From contig NZ_AP018929.1 in the NCBI RefSeq assembly GCF_008326425.1, positions 758,875 to 822,874 of the forward strand: a stretch of 64,000 bases of DNA, in the 5' to 3' direction. The number at the start of each line of letters is the position of its first letter. Position 1 is the first letter of the stretch. The stretch is from Sulfuracidifex tepidarius. Lineage in GTDB: Archaea > Thermoproteota > Thermoprotei_A > Sulfolobales > Sulfolobaceae. Below are positions 26,931 through 36,426 of this stretch, one piece after another. Made by a program: the position numbers and the translations under genes. A model generated the notes under the pieces. It worked only from the letters and a program-made list of their open reading frames with translations. It had not been told where the DNA came from and did not search any database.

Positions 26931-27312
26931 TTATGAACTGAAGTGTGACAGGAACGAGGTTTTGAACAAGTTAAAGGACATCAGATCAATTCCCACGTAC
27001 TGGAAAGGAACCAGGGAACTACAAGTGATCTCTGATGATGGAAAAGTTGCGTACGCTAAGGTCAGGTTCGCTTTCCCCGCTTCGGGTAAGGTGAGAATAA
27101 CTAGGCTGGATGACGGGATCAGGATGGACTACCTTGAAGGACCGTTCACAGGATATCAGGAGACCTTGGTAGGGACAGAGAAGATAGTTTCGACCTGGGA
27201 TGTTAAATTCAACTGGATGTTCAAAATGATGGAGAAAAAGAACGTGGAGCACTTCAAGGAAGGAACTAAACACGCCCTGATGAGATTGCAGGGTATCGAA
27301 GTTCAGCCATGA
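26911..27312 (+). CDS. SRPBCC/START-like ligand-binding protein
   Basis: A 133-residue protein with the beta-rich cradle pattern of the SRPBCC superfamily: an opening [20 protein letters not shown], then IPTYWKGTRELQVI, and a long C-terminal helix (EHFKEGTKHALMRLQG). These proteins bind hydrophobic ligands. Translational overlap with the cyclo-ligase-like gene points to co-expression. Confidence 0.75.
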   Translation: MARFQVDYELKCDRNEVLNKLKDIRSIPTYWKGTRELQVISDDGKVAYAKVRFAFPASGKVRITRLDDGIRMDYLEGPFTGYQETLVGTEKIVSTWDVKFNWMFKMMEKKNVEHFKEGTKHALMRLQGIEVQP

Positions 27313-27431
27313 CCTATCAGCAGGGTGAGAACTGCAAGTTTTAAAATCTCGTCCTTCTCTAGACCGACCTCTTGAAGGTTTTCGATTGCCTCGGCTATAT
27401 CATCCTCTAACTCAACGGAAATTTCTTTCAC
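27303..27431 (-). CDS. Small protein (42 aa), ribbon-helix-helix-like
   Basis: From a GTG at 27431, the product opens with KEISVELEDDIAEAIENLQ, a strand followed by a helix in the manner of RHH proteins, then EVGLEKDEILKLAVLTLLIG as second helix. It is convergent with and overlaps the SRPBCC gene by 10 bp. A T-rich block lies upstream. It could be an antitoxin-like or regulatory protein. Short length keeps confidence modest. Confidence 0.5.
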   Translation of the reverse strand: MKEISVELEDDIAEAIENLQEVGLEKDEILKLAVLTLLIGHG

Positions 27432-27515
27432 ATTTTCCCTTTTTTAACGGAGGCTAAAAAGCTCATCCTAAACGCTTTGGCACCTTATCCTGTGGAAAGC
27501 TCCAGTAATGACAGA

Positions 27516-27950
27516 TCACTTGGTCACCTTGGATTCGACCTTCCTCTCATACTCTCTTATAATCCTGTAGGAGAGCGAATTCAGTTCTCCGTTGTTCTTG
27601 ACGAAAGGTATCACCATGTCCTCTTCATGTATGTAAAATACGTACTCCAGATCTCTTCCGCCCAAGTTTCTCACTATATATTCAAGGTTTTTCTCGTCGT
27701 CGTATGAAGAGAAATTATTGATAAGGTCGTCAAGCTGAGGTATGAAGGACTTCATTACCTTTTGACAACTCTCAACTTCCTCCCCATCCATTATATCTCT
27801 CCCTCCTATCGTTACGCACGATTTCTCGTTAAAGGAGATCCTTTTTCCTTCCTCGTGAATCTCTATCAGTACCCTGTTACCCTTCTCGTCAAGGTACTCC
27901 TTGAAGAAGATCTTCCCAGAGGGCTCTATCCCAGTTATGAGGATTTTCAA
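27516..27950 (-). CDS. Hypothetical protein
   Basis: 144 residues, acidic, no membrane segment, two cysteines. The opening MKILITGIEPSGKIFFKEYL and a beta-rich first half (VLIEIHEEGKRISF) give way to a helical second half. No family recognised. It follows the HTH-like gene at 27955 by 4 bp on the same strand, so the two form an operon. Confidence 0.65.
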   Translation of the reverse strand: MKILITGIEPSGKIFFKEYLDEKGNRVLIEIHEEGKRISFNEKSCVTIGGRDIMDGEEVESCQKVMKSFIPQLDDLINNFSSYDDEKNLEYIVRNLGGRDLEYVFYIHEEDMVIPFVKNNGELNSLSYRIIREYERKVESKVTK

Positions 27951-27954
27951 CTCT

Positions 27955-28299
27955 TCATCCCTCTAGGAGCAGGTGAATGTGGTACCTTATGCAATCCATG
28001 AAACGATCGTGATGGTCTCCGCTCTTTACTGCTATGTAGTCCAACACGGCTTCGTTCTTCAATAGAGCCTCTGCATATGCCTTGGTGAAATCGCTTCCTT
28101 CTATGAGGGGAGTTATATCCGTGAATAAATTGACTTTTCTCCTACCTTTGACTTTCTCCTCAATGAATGGGTCGGTCTCCCTTATTAGCTTAGATATCAC
28201 CTTCTCTACGTCGTCTCTGCTCATTCCTAACTCTTTAGCTATAGCCTTCACGGGACGGTTCTTACATCGCCTTATAGAGACTTCCCTTATTTTGTCCAT
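27955..28299 (-). CDS. Hypothetical HTH-like protein
   Basis: 114 residues. The N-terminal part RPVKAIAKELGMSRDDVEKVISKLIRE reads as a helix-turn-helix near residues 16-42. The C-terminal part ends in a His-rich segment (GDHHDRFMDCIRYHIHLLL) that might bind a metal. It is upstream of the hypothetical gene at 27516 and 83 bp from the dehydratase gene. Whether it regulates that gene is unknown. Confidence 0.65.
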   Translation of the reverse strand: MDKIREVSIRRCKNRPVKAIAKELGMSRDDVEKVISKLIRETDPFIEEKVKGRRKVNLFTDITPLIEGSDFTKAYAEALLKNEAVLDYIAVKSGDHHDRFMDCIRYHIHLLLEG

Positions 28300-28382
28300 A
28301 AATAGAGTTAACCAAGAGGAAAATTAAGCTCTTGATAAAATCTTCAATATATATGAAAAAGTTAAAAAAGAGGGAATTGAAA

Positions 28383-29888
28383 TCAGGACTTAGCTACCTT
28401 CTCGGTGTCGCTCTCTCTCCACGGTTCTGGTTTCTTGACGAACTTTACATCACTCTTTATTCCGGCTAGTCTCTTGGCCACTTCCTCGGCGTAGTTGAAG
28501 TCGTAAAGTCTGCTAAACATTATCCTCTGTGCTGCAGGGCTTCCTGCACCGTGGACTGACTCTATCATGAATGCCACTCCGAGGCTAGTGTTCTCAAGGA
28601 GCCTAGTCATCCTCAATCTGTCCTCTGCTGAGTAGTCCATCATGCCTTGCATGTACTTTTCGATGTATCCCCTTAGCTTGGGGTTCTTGAGGTCCCACTC
28701 ACTCGGGGCAGTACCTAACATGCCTCCAGCTATGTCGGTTGTTATCTTTGTTATCTCGGACGGGAACCTCGTCACAAGGTGCTTCGTGACGTTAGCGTGC
28801 ATGGGGTTGACCCACCAAGCGTCTCCGACCTTCACTGCGTTCAAGCTCGCAGCTATCCCAGCAGCGTACATGGTCTCGGTCAGGAAAACTGCCTCAGTAA
28901 GCTTGTCCTGAATGTGAGATGCCTTCTCAACTCCGTTCTGCCTTGCCAAGTTAGATGCCGATCCTATTATAACGTCGGCCAGTCCTGCCTTACATCCTCC
29001 GTATCCCTGTCTGTGATAAGCCGAGAATATCTCAACCAAAGTACCGCTGAACTCCCAGTCCCCCAGCATGAAGACTCTGTCCATCGGAACGAAGACGTTG
29101 TCGAATATCACTAAACCCTCGTGGTTGTAGAAGTAAGGAAGGCCGTCTATGTCTCCTCCTTCAAAACGTCTAGCGTCGTTCAGTTGTCTTCCCACGACTA
29201 TTTTAACTCCCTCAGTATCGAGGGGGATTGCGAAAGCTACAGCGTAGTCCTTGTCCTCCTTCGTCATTGCCCTAGTAGGAAGCACTATTATTTCCTCGCT
29301 GGCAGCTACTCCTGTTATGTTAGCTTTAGCCCCGGAAACATATATCCCGTCCTTAGTGACTTGGTTTACCTTAACGTAAACGTCTGGATGTGGCTGTTCG
29401 TGGGGCTTCAAAGTCCTCACGCCCTTAGCGTCAGTCATTGCTCCTGCTAAAGCTATGTCCTCCTTCTGCACATGAGTTAAGTATTCAACGAACCTCTGAT
29501 GATAGTCCTTCCTTCCCTTCTCAGCCATGATAGATGTTGTTATGTAAAGTGTGTTTAACGCGTCAAATCCTACACATCTCTGGAAACAAGCCCCTACCTT
29601 ATGGCTTATTTTCCTGAGCAACTTCACCTTAGCAGCTAAGTCCTCTGGAGATCTATGTATGTGAGTGAACCTGTTGACTTCCTCGTTTAGAAATTGGCTC
29701 CACGCTCTCCCTAGGTCCTTGGAGTCCTCGTCCCAAGCTGCGTCATAAGTAGCCTTAAACGCCATCACTGAGGGCTTCAAGAATGGGTTCTTAGTTACGT
29801 CGTCTACTTCCTTCCCCATTACGAAAATTTCAGCTTTGCTCCTGTGTGATATAGCCTCCAGATATTGTTCTCCTGTTCTTAAAACCAT
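28383..29888 (-). CDS. abfD: 4-hydroxybutyryl-CoA dehydratase
   Basis: The enzyme dehydrates 4-hydroxybutyryl-CoA to crotonyl-CoA, the key step of the second half of the 3-hydroxypropionate/4-hydroxybutyrate CO2-fixation cycle. It uses FAD and a [4Fe-4S] cluster. Ligands are visible: C101 and C105 (ACFQRCVG), H292 and C299 ([10 protein letters not shown]); the last two fall at exactly the numbers of the clostridial enzyme. With all four kept, this is a catalytically competent copy; Metallosphaera also has a second type. The 501-aa length is usual. It stands alone with a promoter near 29900-29930. Confidence 0.95.
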   Translation of the reverse strand: MVLRTGEQYLEAISHRSKAEIFVMGKEVDDVTKNPFLKPSVMAFKATYDAAWDEDSKDLGRAWSQFLNEEVNRFTHIHRSPEDLAAKVKLLRKISHKVGACFQRCVGFDALNTLYITTSIMAEKGRKDYHQRFVEYLTHVQKEDIALAGAMTDAKGVRTLKPHEQPHPDVYVKVNQVTKDGIYVSGAKANITGVAASEEIIVLPTRAMTKEDKDYAVAFAIPLDTEGVKIVVGRQLNDARRFEGGDIDGLPYFYNHEGLVIFDNVFVPMDRVFMLGDWEFSGTLVEIFSAYHRQGYGGCKAGLADVIIGSASNLARQNGVEKASHIQDKLTEAVFLTETMYAAGIAASLNAVKVGDAWWVNPMHANVTKHLVTRFPSEITKITTDIAGGMLGTAPSEWDLKNPKLRGYIEKYMQGMMDYSAEDRLRMTRLLENTSLGVAFMIESVHGAGSPAAQRIMFSRLYDFNYAEEVAKRLAGIKSDVKFVKKPEPWRESDTEKVAKS

Positions 29889-30005
29889 ACCAAGTTAATC
29901 TCGGATTTAAAGTTTTTAAGCTTTAGTATAATTTGGCATAATATTTGGAATAATTTCTTTCCAGCTCTGAGTTTCTAGCACGTTTTTTAACACCGAAGAG
30001 AAGAT

Positions 30006-31328
30006 ATGGACATGAACATTTCCATTAACTCACAGACTCCACCAGTGAGGTTCACCCTTACCTACAAGGACTTAATAGAGAAATACGGGAATTTGGAGGT
30101 CCCGGTGGGTCTTTCCTTTCTAAGTAGAGAAGACTATCACGTTTCAGTAGGAGGAGTATCTAAGATGATGATAAATCTCCTGGAGAGGAGCTGCTTCAAC
30201 AAGAAGAGATGGGTCTCTCTAGGTCCGGGGTACCCACCAGAGGTTATAATGAACGGGGTTGAGCTCAGTTTCGTCAACATGGACCCTAAACCGTTATCGC
30301 TTTACACTAAGTTCAAGGAAGGCATATACAATGAGAGCCACGACGTCTCCAAGTACCAAATAGAAGGTGCTGAGTACATAGCTTACGTGGAGTACAACTG
30401 GAAGTCAGCTCAAAAGCTCTTGGAGCACTACAACGATACAGACGTCTTCTTCATCAACGATTTCCAACAGTTGGTCGTGGGAGGAATAATAGGCCCATCG
30501 GCGCCTGCTGTTCTATGGTACCACATACCTTTCGTGCCTGAAAACTTGTCGCATAGACTGAGGGAGTTCCTGATAAGGTCGTTTGAGGGTTTCGACACGG
30601 TGATAATGAGCACGAAGAGGGACATTGAAGGGCTTGTGAGGACAGGAGCTAAGGTAAAAGCAAAACAGATATACCCTTTCATAGACCCTAGGAATTACTC
30701 CAGACAAAGCAGGGATACAGAGGAGAGAGTCAGGGAGAAGTTCGGGCTCACTCACGACGATAAGGTAGTCCTTGTAGTGGCTAGGATGGATCCGATGAAG
30801 AGCCAGGATCTGGCGATTCAGGCGATATCCAAAGTCGAAGGAGCCAAACTGGTACTAGCGGGGAACGGGAGCTTCACGAGCAAGACGTTGGGAAACAACA
30901 AGGCTGGAATATGGGCTAAAAAGTTGAAGGCCATGGCAGATGAACTTAAGGTAAGTGACAGGGTTATATTCACAGGTTACGTTGACGACGATGAACTGAA
31001 CGCGTTATATCAAATAGCCGATGTGATCCTTCTTCCTTCTAAACTTGAGGGATTCGGACTAGTAGTGGTGGAAGGATGGGTTTTCGAGAAACCCGTGGTG
31101 GTAAGCAAAGGTGCAGGGGCGAGCGAACTTGTAATAGACGGAGGAAACGGTTACACTTTCCCATCGGGTAACGTAGATGAGATGGCTGAGAAGATTAAGA
31201 GCGCTTTGAAGAACGACAAGTTAGGTTCTCTCGGAAAGGAGACCGCAAAGAAGTGTTACATAGATAACGTGATCCCTGAGCTGACTGAGGTCTTTCAAGA
31301 AGCCATAGACGAATATAAGAAAACCTGA
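30006..31328 (+). CDS. GT-B glycosyltransferase (GT4), trehalose-type candidate
   Basis: The C-terminal half has the GT4 donor-binding pattern [17 protein letters not shown] and [17 protein letters not shown] (the E-x7-E region). The N-terminal half has SVGGVSKMM and DFQQLVVGG acceptor-side motifs as in trehalose-forming synthases. S. acidocaldarius has an unusual GT4-like trehalose-6-phosphate synthase, and a GH15 enzyme, which in archaea may be a trehalase, follows 51 bp downstream. Function in trehalose synthesis is inference; another sugar nucleotide transferase is possible. The length is 440 aa. Confidence 0.7.
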   Translation: MDMNISINSQTPPVRFTLTYKDLIEKYGNLEVPVGLSFLSREDYHVSVGGVSKMMINLLERSCFNKKRWVSLGPGYPPEVIMNGVELSFVNMDPKPLSLYTKFKEGIYNESHDVSKYQIEGAEYIAYVEYNWKSAQKLLEHYNDTDVFFINDFQQLVVGGIIGPSAPAVLWYHIPFVPENLSHRLREFLIRSFEGFDTVIMSTKRDIEGLVRTGAKVKAKQIYPFIDPRNYSRQSRDTEERVREKFGLTHDDKVVLVVARMDPMKSQDLAIQAISKVEGAKLVLAGNGSFTSKTLGNNKAGIWAKKLKAMADELKVSDRVIFTGYVDDDELNALYQIADVILLPSKLEGFGLVVVEGWVFEKPVVVSKGAGASELVIDGGNGYTFPSGNVDEMAEKIKSALKNDKLGSLGKETAKKCYIDNVIPELTEVFQEAIDEYKKT

Positions 31329-31379
31329 GAAGAGATAGACTTTTTTAAAGAACTGTGTATAAAAGTACTACTGTAGTTC

Positions 31380-33155
31380 ATGAACGAGGAAACCGTAAAG
31401 TCCCATAAGAAGTATTATGCCTTCCTCTCTAACGGGTTCACAACTGCGTTAGAGTATGAAGGAAGCATAGTCTGGTTCCCTACTCCTAGGATGGACTCTC
31501 CTTCAGTTTTCTCACATATAATAGACGACGAGAAGGGAGGATATTTCTCAGTCAAGCCAGAAGAAGAGTTCTCGCACTCACAACGTTATTTAGAGAGGAG
31601 CTTAGTTCTGGAGAATTCCTTCTCCACAAAGAAAGGTAAGCTGAAGGTGTTGGACTTCCTCCCTCTGTCCTTGACCGGGATAATCAGAATTTTCGAATCC
31701 GACATACCCTTCGACGTTGATATAAGACCAGTGTTCAACTACGGCTTAATAAACCCAGGGATAGACGTGGTTGAGGGAGGGATAGTATTCAAGAACCCGC
31801 AGTCTAACGAAGGTATAGAGCTCCTGATACAAGGAAATTACGAGATCGAGGACGGTTACAAGGTATCCCTGAAGCCAGGTAAAGGCTATCTATATCTCCT
31901 CCACTCTAAGGACTTAAGGTACGGACTGTTCAGCAGGAAAGGTTTCGTTTACTCCCGCCCTTACGATGCTCTAAACAAGGCTTTGTCGTACTGGAGAGGG
32001 CAGATCTCTCACGCGAAAAAGGTGTCAGCACTCCAGGAGCTATATGAAGTTTCCCTGCTCATAATACTGGGGCTGACCTATTTGCCGTCTGGAGGACTCA
32101 TTGCCTCACCCACCACTTCCCTTCCGGAAATAGTGGGTAGCGACAGAAACTGGGACTATCGCTACGTGTGGATAAGGGATGCATCGTATGGAGCCGAGGC
32201 ACTCATAAAGGCAGGTCTCTTCACTAAGGCTAGAGGAGTCCTTAGGTTCATGAGCTCTATCGTAGATCCCTCGTCTAAGAGCTTCGACCATCCGCTTTAC
32301 ACTGTAGACGGAACCATGCCCCCAGCTGAGGAGGAATTGAACTGGTTGAAGGGACATAAGCTATCCAAACCGGTGAGGATAGGTAACGCAGCTTACCTGC
32401 AAGTGCAGACCGACGTAGAAGGCGCATTCATGGACTCACTCTATCAATACATGCTCGCAACTGGTCAAGTCGAATACGTGGAGGACATGTGGTGGATAGT
32501 AGAGGCGATTTCGGAGTGGGTCATGAAGAGCTGGCAGGGTAAGAGTACTGACATATGGGAACAGAGAGGCGTCTTGGAACACTTCGTCCACAGCAAAGTG
32601 ATGAACTGGGTAGCCTTGGACAGAGCGTGGAGAATAGCGGAGAAGCTCAGATACGACAGGAAGGAATGGAGGATCGAGGCTGAGAAGATAAGGGAGGACG
32701 TCCTCAACAACGGCATATCGTCAGGCCATTTAGCAAGATATTACGGGAGCGAGGAAGTTGATGCTTCTCTTCTCACCCTCCCCATTTACGGATTCATTGA
32801 TGCTAACGACGAACTCTTCAGACGAACCCTAAAGAAGATAATTGATGACTTAATGATAGGAAGAGACCTTTTGCTCAGGTACAAGACTGACTTCATGGGA
32901 CAAGTGTCCCATCCTTTCACGTTGACCTCCACGTGGCTCGCCAGGGTTTACATTAGGATGGGATTAATAGACGATGCGGAGAGAGTGCTGAACAGCTTAG
33001 CTTCTTGTTCCACAGATCTTTACCTCATAGCAGAACATCTAGACGCTTCGTTGTGCGAACCGCGCGGGAACTTCCCACAACTCTTTCCTCACGCGGGGGT
33101 TGTCAGCTCTTTAATAGAATTGAATGAAATGAAGTCTACGATGGGAAAACACTAG
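31380..33155 (+). CDS. GH15 glucoamylase/trehalase family glycoside hydrolase
   Basis: This 591-residue protein has an N-terminal beta-sandwich and the (alpha/alpha)6 barrel of GH15. Key segments are PTTSLPEIVGSDRNWDYRYVWIRDASY, given here as positions about 242-268, and the catalytic region WEQRGVLEHFVHSKVMNW near residue 397. GH15 members are glucoamylases, but several archaeal ones hydrolyse trehalose. A TATA-like TGTATAAAAG about 25 nt before the ATG gives it its own promoter, beyond possible read-through from the GT4 gene. Confidence 0.85.
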   Translation: MNEETVKSHKKYYAFLSNGFTTALEYEGSIVWFPTPRMDSPSVFSHIIDDEKGGYFSVKPEEEFSHSQRYLERSLVLENSFSTKKGKLKVLDFLPLSLTGIIRIFESDIPFDVDIRPVFNYGLINPGIDVVEGGIVFKNPQSNEGIELLIQGNYEIEDGYKVSLKPGKGYLYLLHSKDLRYGLFSRKGFVYSRPYDALNKALSYWRGQISHAKKVSALQELYEVSLLIILGLTYLPSGGLIASPTTSLPEIVGSDRNWDYRYVWIRDASYGAEALIKAGLFTKARGVLRFMSSIVDPSSKSFDHPLYTVDGTMPPAEEELNWLKGHKLSKPVRIGNAAYLQVQTDVEGAFMDSLYQYMLATGQVEYVEDMWWIVEAISEWVMKSWQGKSTDIWEQRGVLEHFVHSKVMNWVALDRAWRIAEKLRYDRKEWRIEAEKIREDVLNNGISSGHLARYYGSEEVDASLLTLPIYGFIDANDELFRRTLKKIIDDLMIGRDLLLRYKTDFMGQVSHPFTLTSTWLARVYIRMGLIDDAERVLNSLASCSTDLYLIAEHLDASLCEPRGNFPQLFPHAGVVSSLIELNEMKSTMGKH

Positions 33156-33277
33156 CTATATACATTTTTCTAGCTTATGTCTTTACGGATACGCGTTTCT
33201 ATCCTTCGACCTTCACCAAGTTATTTCAAGAAAAGAAATTCAAAGCACTTGATGTTAACTAACAATTAAAACATGGT

Positions 33278-33835
33278 TTGTCTATTAGTGTTGTGAACAG
33301 AGTAAGGCAGTTAACGGATGAAGCCATAGAGGAGATAGAAAAATACAATTCTTGTCAATCGGCTTATTACATCCTAAAGACATTGTCCGAGGGTGCTGAG
33401 ACCCTATGCAAGGAAAAGGAAGTTAAATATGACTACACTGTTGACAACTTGATCATCATGTCTTTATATACCTACGAGGACGTAACTAAGGCAAGACTGT
33501 TTGTGACCTCTTTCATCATTTACGATTTATTAGCTAAAAAATATACAATACAGAACCCTTTATTCTACTTTAGATGGAACAAAAGATACTTCGTGTACAG
33601 CCCTAGAATTGAGTCTCATCTGTCCTATCTATCACGGGAAGGCTTCGTCAAGAACAGAAAGAAATATTCCCTCACAGAGTACGGAAAGAAAGAGGGAGAA
33701 ACTTCATTAGCTACATTGAACAAAGAAACTTTGTCCAAGATACAGGAATCGGTGTCCACGCTGAAAAGGATAGAGACCATGAAGCAGACGAAGGTCTTCC
33801 TGAAGAAGTACCTCATGGGTTATAGGGAAGAATAA
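33278..33835 (+). CDS. Hypothetical winged-helix-like protein
   Basis: 185 residues, mostly helical. The segment IESHLSYLSREGFVKNRKKYSLTEYGKKEGE is the recognition helix plus wing of a PadR/MarR-like domain near residues 112-142, seen here at the C-terminal side of the domain. A helical N-terminal region precedes it. TTG at 33278 or GTG at 33293 could be the start. No partner is obvious. Confidence 0.6.
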   Translation: MSISVVNRVRQLTDEAIEEIEKYNSCQSAYYILKTLSEGAETLCKEKEVKYDYTVDNLIIMSLYTYEDVTKARLFVTSFIIYDLLAKKYTIQNPLFYFRWNKRYFVYSPRIESHLSYLSREGFVKNRKKYSLTEYGKKEGETSLATLNKETLSKIQESVSTLKRIETMKQTKVFLKKYLMGYREE

Positions 33836-34001
33836 GACAGGGAAAAATGGTTAGAGAAAAAATAAATAATTAATTAATGATCTTTTACTTGTGTTATGCA
33901 ATCACGAATTTCTGCCGAGTGTCCATGAGATGAAACTTCTTTTCATGAGAAAAGCTTGTCTTTTACCTAATATTTAAAACCGGTTGGGAGAATAAGATGA
34001 A

Positions 34002-34349
34002 ATGGAAAGTTATCTTGATGTTGTATCCTATCTAAATGAGGGAAAAGTGGAAGAAGCCGGTAAAAAACTCATAGAAATAGGAAAGGAGAACGAAGACGAA
34101 GATGTAAGAAACGTGATAGCTGAGATAGAAAGGGAAATAATGGAGCTTAGACATGAAAGGGATGACTTTCCCTCCTATTCCCCTTATTCGGATCAGATCG
34201 TGAAGGCAACTAGGGCATTAGAGAAATGCAGAGAGGAAAGAATGAAGTACTTGATCTTGCACGGCCTCTATCTCATTACTAAAGGTAATTCTCTGATTTT
34301 AGGCATGATAAGGCTAAGCGGTCAAGTAAAGCCGAGAACTTATCTATAG
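34002..34349 (+). CDS. Hypothetical helical protein
   Basis: 115 residues, acidic and almost entirely helical (EEAGKKLIEIGKENEDEDV, then IERIMELRHERDDF-like heptads), ending in a hydrophobic helix ILHGLYLITKGNSLILGMI. The first half resembles a TPR-like helix pair. No family recognised. AT-rich sequence with TAATATTTAAAA lies about 30 nt before the start. Confidence 0.6.
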   Translation: MESYLDVVSYLNEGKVEEAGKKLIEIGKENEDEDVRNVIAEIEREIMELRHERDDFPSYSPYSDQIVKATRALEKCREERMKYLILHGLYLITKGNSLILGMIRLSGQVKPRTYL

Positions 34350-34626
34350 AGACGCGAGTTCCTTTAGTTTCTCCTTTTCTTCACTACTGAAGACTTCTGA
34401 AAAATCTTTACTAAATGGAGGTCCTAAGATATTTCATCTATGTTCTAATCCTCTAGACGACATCCAAGTAATTTGATTCAAAACCTCTTGATTTTGCACA
34501 ATAATAGATCAATGAAGAAGATCTTTACATATATCACTTTATAAGGAACGCATATTCCCACACTTTGGTTGCTTTCCTTTAATAGTAGAAAAAGAATTTT
34601 TTACCTAAAAATATTTAACTCATTTC

Positions 34627-35082
34627 ATGGACGATACAGAAGTAAGGACACATACAGCCCTACATGTAGTCAAGGGAGCGGTTAGGAAAGTTTTAGGTGC
34701 TAAATGGACTGCGTCTACTTGGGTATCGAAGGGTCACGGAAGGCTCACAGTTCAACTTGATAGGAAGCCCGGGGAAAGTGATATGAAGGAAATCTTCAGG
34801 CTAGCTAATGAGAAGATAGTTCAGAACGTACCAGTGAGGGTGGAGACGTTGCCAAGGGAAGAGGCGGAGAGGAAATACGGGGATGAAATATACGACCTAT
34901 TCCCAGTCCCTGAAGAGGTTAAGGAATTGAAGATAGTAATCATAGATGGATGGAACCTTAACGCATGTAACAAGCCACATACTTCAACGACTGGAGGAAT
35001 AGGAGAAATAGAGATGGACGACTGGAGGTTCAGGAAAATGAAGAATTTACTTGAGATCTCCTTTAACTTGAAGGACTTGTGA
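34627..35082 (+). CDS. Alanyl-tRNA editing protein, AlaX-like
   Basis: The editing-domain zinc motifs are present: HTALH near residue 8 (HxxxH) and CNKPHT near residue 117 (CxxxH). Stand-alone AlaX proteins hydrolyse Ser-tRNA(Ala) or Gly-tRNA(Ala). The 151-aa length and absence of a glycine-rich C-terminal domain suit the small AlaX-S type. A TATA-like TAAAAATATTTAA lies just upstream of the ATG. Confidence 0.85.
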   Translation: MDDTEVRTHTALHVVKGAVRKVLGAKWTASTWVSKGHGRLTVQLDRKPGESDMKEIFRLANEKIVQNVPVRVETLPREEAERKYGDEIYDLFPVPEEVKELKIVIIDGWNLNACNKPHTSTTGGIGEIEMDDWRFRKMKNLLEISFNLKDL

Positions 35083-35130
35083 TCAGCCCTTGTAAGCTAA
35101 GTCATCGATCTTCGACGGCTCCGTCATCAC
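35083..35130 (-). ncRNA. Candidate C/D box sRNA
   Basis: On the minus strand a perfect box C (GTGATGA, 35130-35124) and box D (CTGA, 35086-35083) enclose 37 nt that contain a near-consensus box C' (CGATGA, 35107-35102). Total core 48 nt, in the usual range for archaeal 2'-O-methylation guides. Box D' is poor, and the second guide is slightly long (15 nt). It lies immediately after the AlaX stop, in a gap with no gene. Confidence 0.45.
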
Positions 35131-35358
35131 GTTAAAGTCTAACATTTGGGAAATGGTTATCTAGTAGGTATCTATCTCTTCTTAACCTCCCCCTTTTATT
35201 TCCTTCTAGCTTTCAGGAAGCGGAAATGCGGGAAGCATAGAAGACCCACTTCGTATGGTAACCTCAAGAAGGAAGCTAATTCTCTTAATAGTTATAAGGT
35301 CTAATGAAAGCCAGAAAGGATGGGAAAACATGATAGAAACAAAAATAATGAACTTTTT

Positions 35359-36426
35359 CTAGGTTACACAAAGAGGTATCTCCATTTCGTCTTTAGAGAT
35401 CCCCCCGTGATTCCCTTTGTAGTCCATTGAGTCGTCGATCCAATAGTTGAGAGTCGTCCTCCCTTTAGGCACGACGGCGTAGTCGGGAACCCGGTTTCCT
35501 CCTGCATACTTGGAGAGCGTTTCCTTACCGAAGATATATGTCTCGTACTTCTTGAATGTCTCAGAGACGTCATGTCTTGAGATAATCATGAGGTTTCTAC
35601 TGTCTCCGAAAGGGGGAACCTCAATGTTATCCAAGATCTCCTGGTCTCTGGAGATATCTACGTTCTTTTCCACATCTATTTGACCGTGATCTGAAGTCAG
35701 GACTACCGTGAAGCCATTTGACTTGCCTATCTCCATCGCCTTCTTCGCTATCTTGGATACCTCCCTCACTGTCTCAGCCGTTTCAGGGGAACTAGGCCCG
35801 TAGTGATGAGAAACCGTGTCTACGTAAGGTAAATAGAAGAACGCGAACCGCTTTTCTGGAAGAGACTGCCTCAGGACAGACAGCGAATCATAGGGTGTGA
35901 AGTAGTTCCTTACGTGTGCCCCAACCAGGGTTGAAAACAACCTCTTCGATGACCCTGACAGAGGGGTAATAAACACGCTCTCCTCCCCTCTCAGGTACGA
36001 AGGCGGCATACTTATCTCGGGGGTCTCCCCGTTCCTGATGGCAGACAACAGATCCACTACCTTCCCTCTCCTCTTGTCGTATACTTTCCATCCAAGTATT
36101 CCGTGTTCTCCGGGAGACTTAGCAGTGAGGAGGGTAGTCATGACTGTGACTGTTATCGTGGGGAACACACTCCTTATTTTCTGGCACTCCTGGAGTCCGG
36201 TCTCGTGGAAGACATTCCACCCTAGCCCGTCGGTAAGTATGAGGAGAATCTTGTCGCCGTTCACTATCTTCGTTTCACCTCCGTGGAGTGAGTTCTTTAT
36301 GTCCCTAGCTACGTCCACTAGAGACGTGCTGTTGAGAGATCTTTCAAATTCATCTATCTCTTCATCTTTTATTTTCTCTTTATTTAAATTATTATTATTG
36401 TCCTGATATTGACTCATTTCTTTCAC
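35359..36426 (-). CDS. Alkaline phosphatase-superfamily phosphodiesterase/nucleotide pyrophosphatase
   Basis: The type-I phosphodiesterase pattern is visible: LILTDGLGWNVF (metal-binding Asp), then a Thr-rich nucleophile region TITVTVMTTLLTAKSPGEHGILG, positions about 90-113, YVDTVSHHYGPSSPE, and the metal site VLTSDHGQIDVEKN; a final NHGG histidine lies at the C-terminus. It hydrolyses phosphodiesters or phosphate esters; the substrate is unknown. It overlaps the end of the MFS gene by 32 bp, so uptake and hydrolysis may be linked. No signal peptide is seen. Confidence 0.85.
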   Translation of the reverse strand: MKEMSQYQDNNNNLNKEKIKDEEIDEFERSLNSTSLVDVARDIKNSLHGGETKIVNGDKILLILTDGLGWNVFHETGLQECQKIRSVFPTITVTVMTTLLTAKSPGEHGILGWKVYDKRRGKVVDLLSAIRNGETPEISMPPSYLRGEESVFITPLSGSSKRLFSTLVGAHVRNYFTPYDSLSVLRQSLPEKRFAFFYLPYVDTVSHHYGPSSPETAETVREVSKIAKKAMEIGKSNGFTVVLTSDHGQIDVEKNVDISRDQEILDNIEVPPFGDSRNLMIISRHDVSETFKKYETYIFGKETLSKYAGGNRVPDYAVVPKGRTTLNYWIDDSMDYKGNHGGISKDEMEIPLCVT

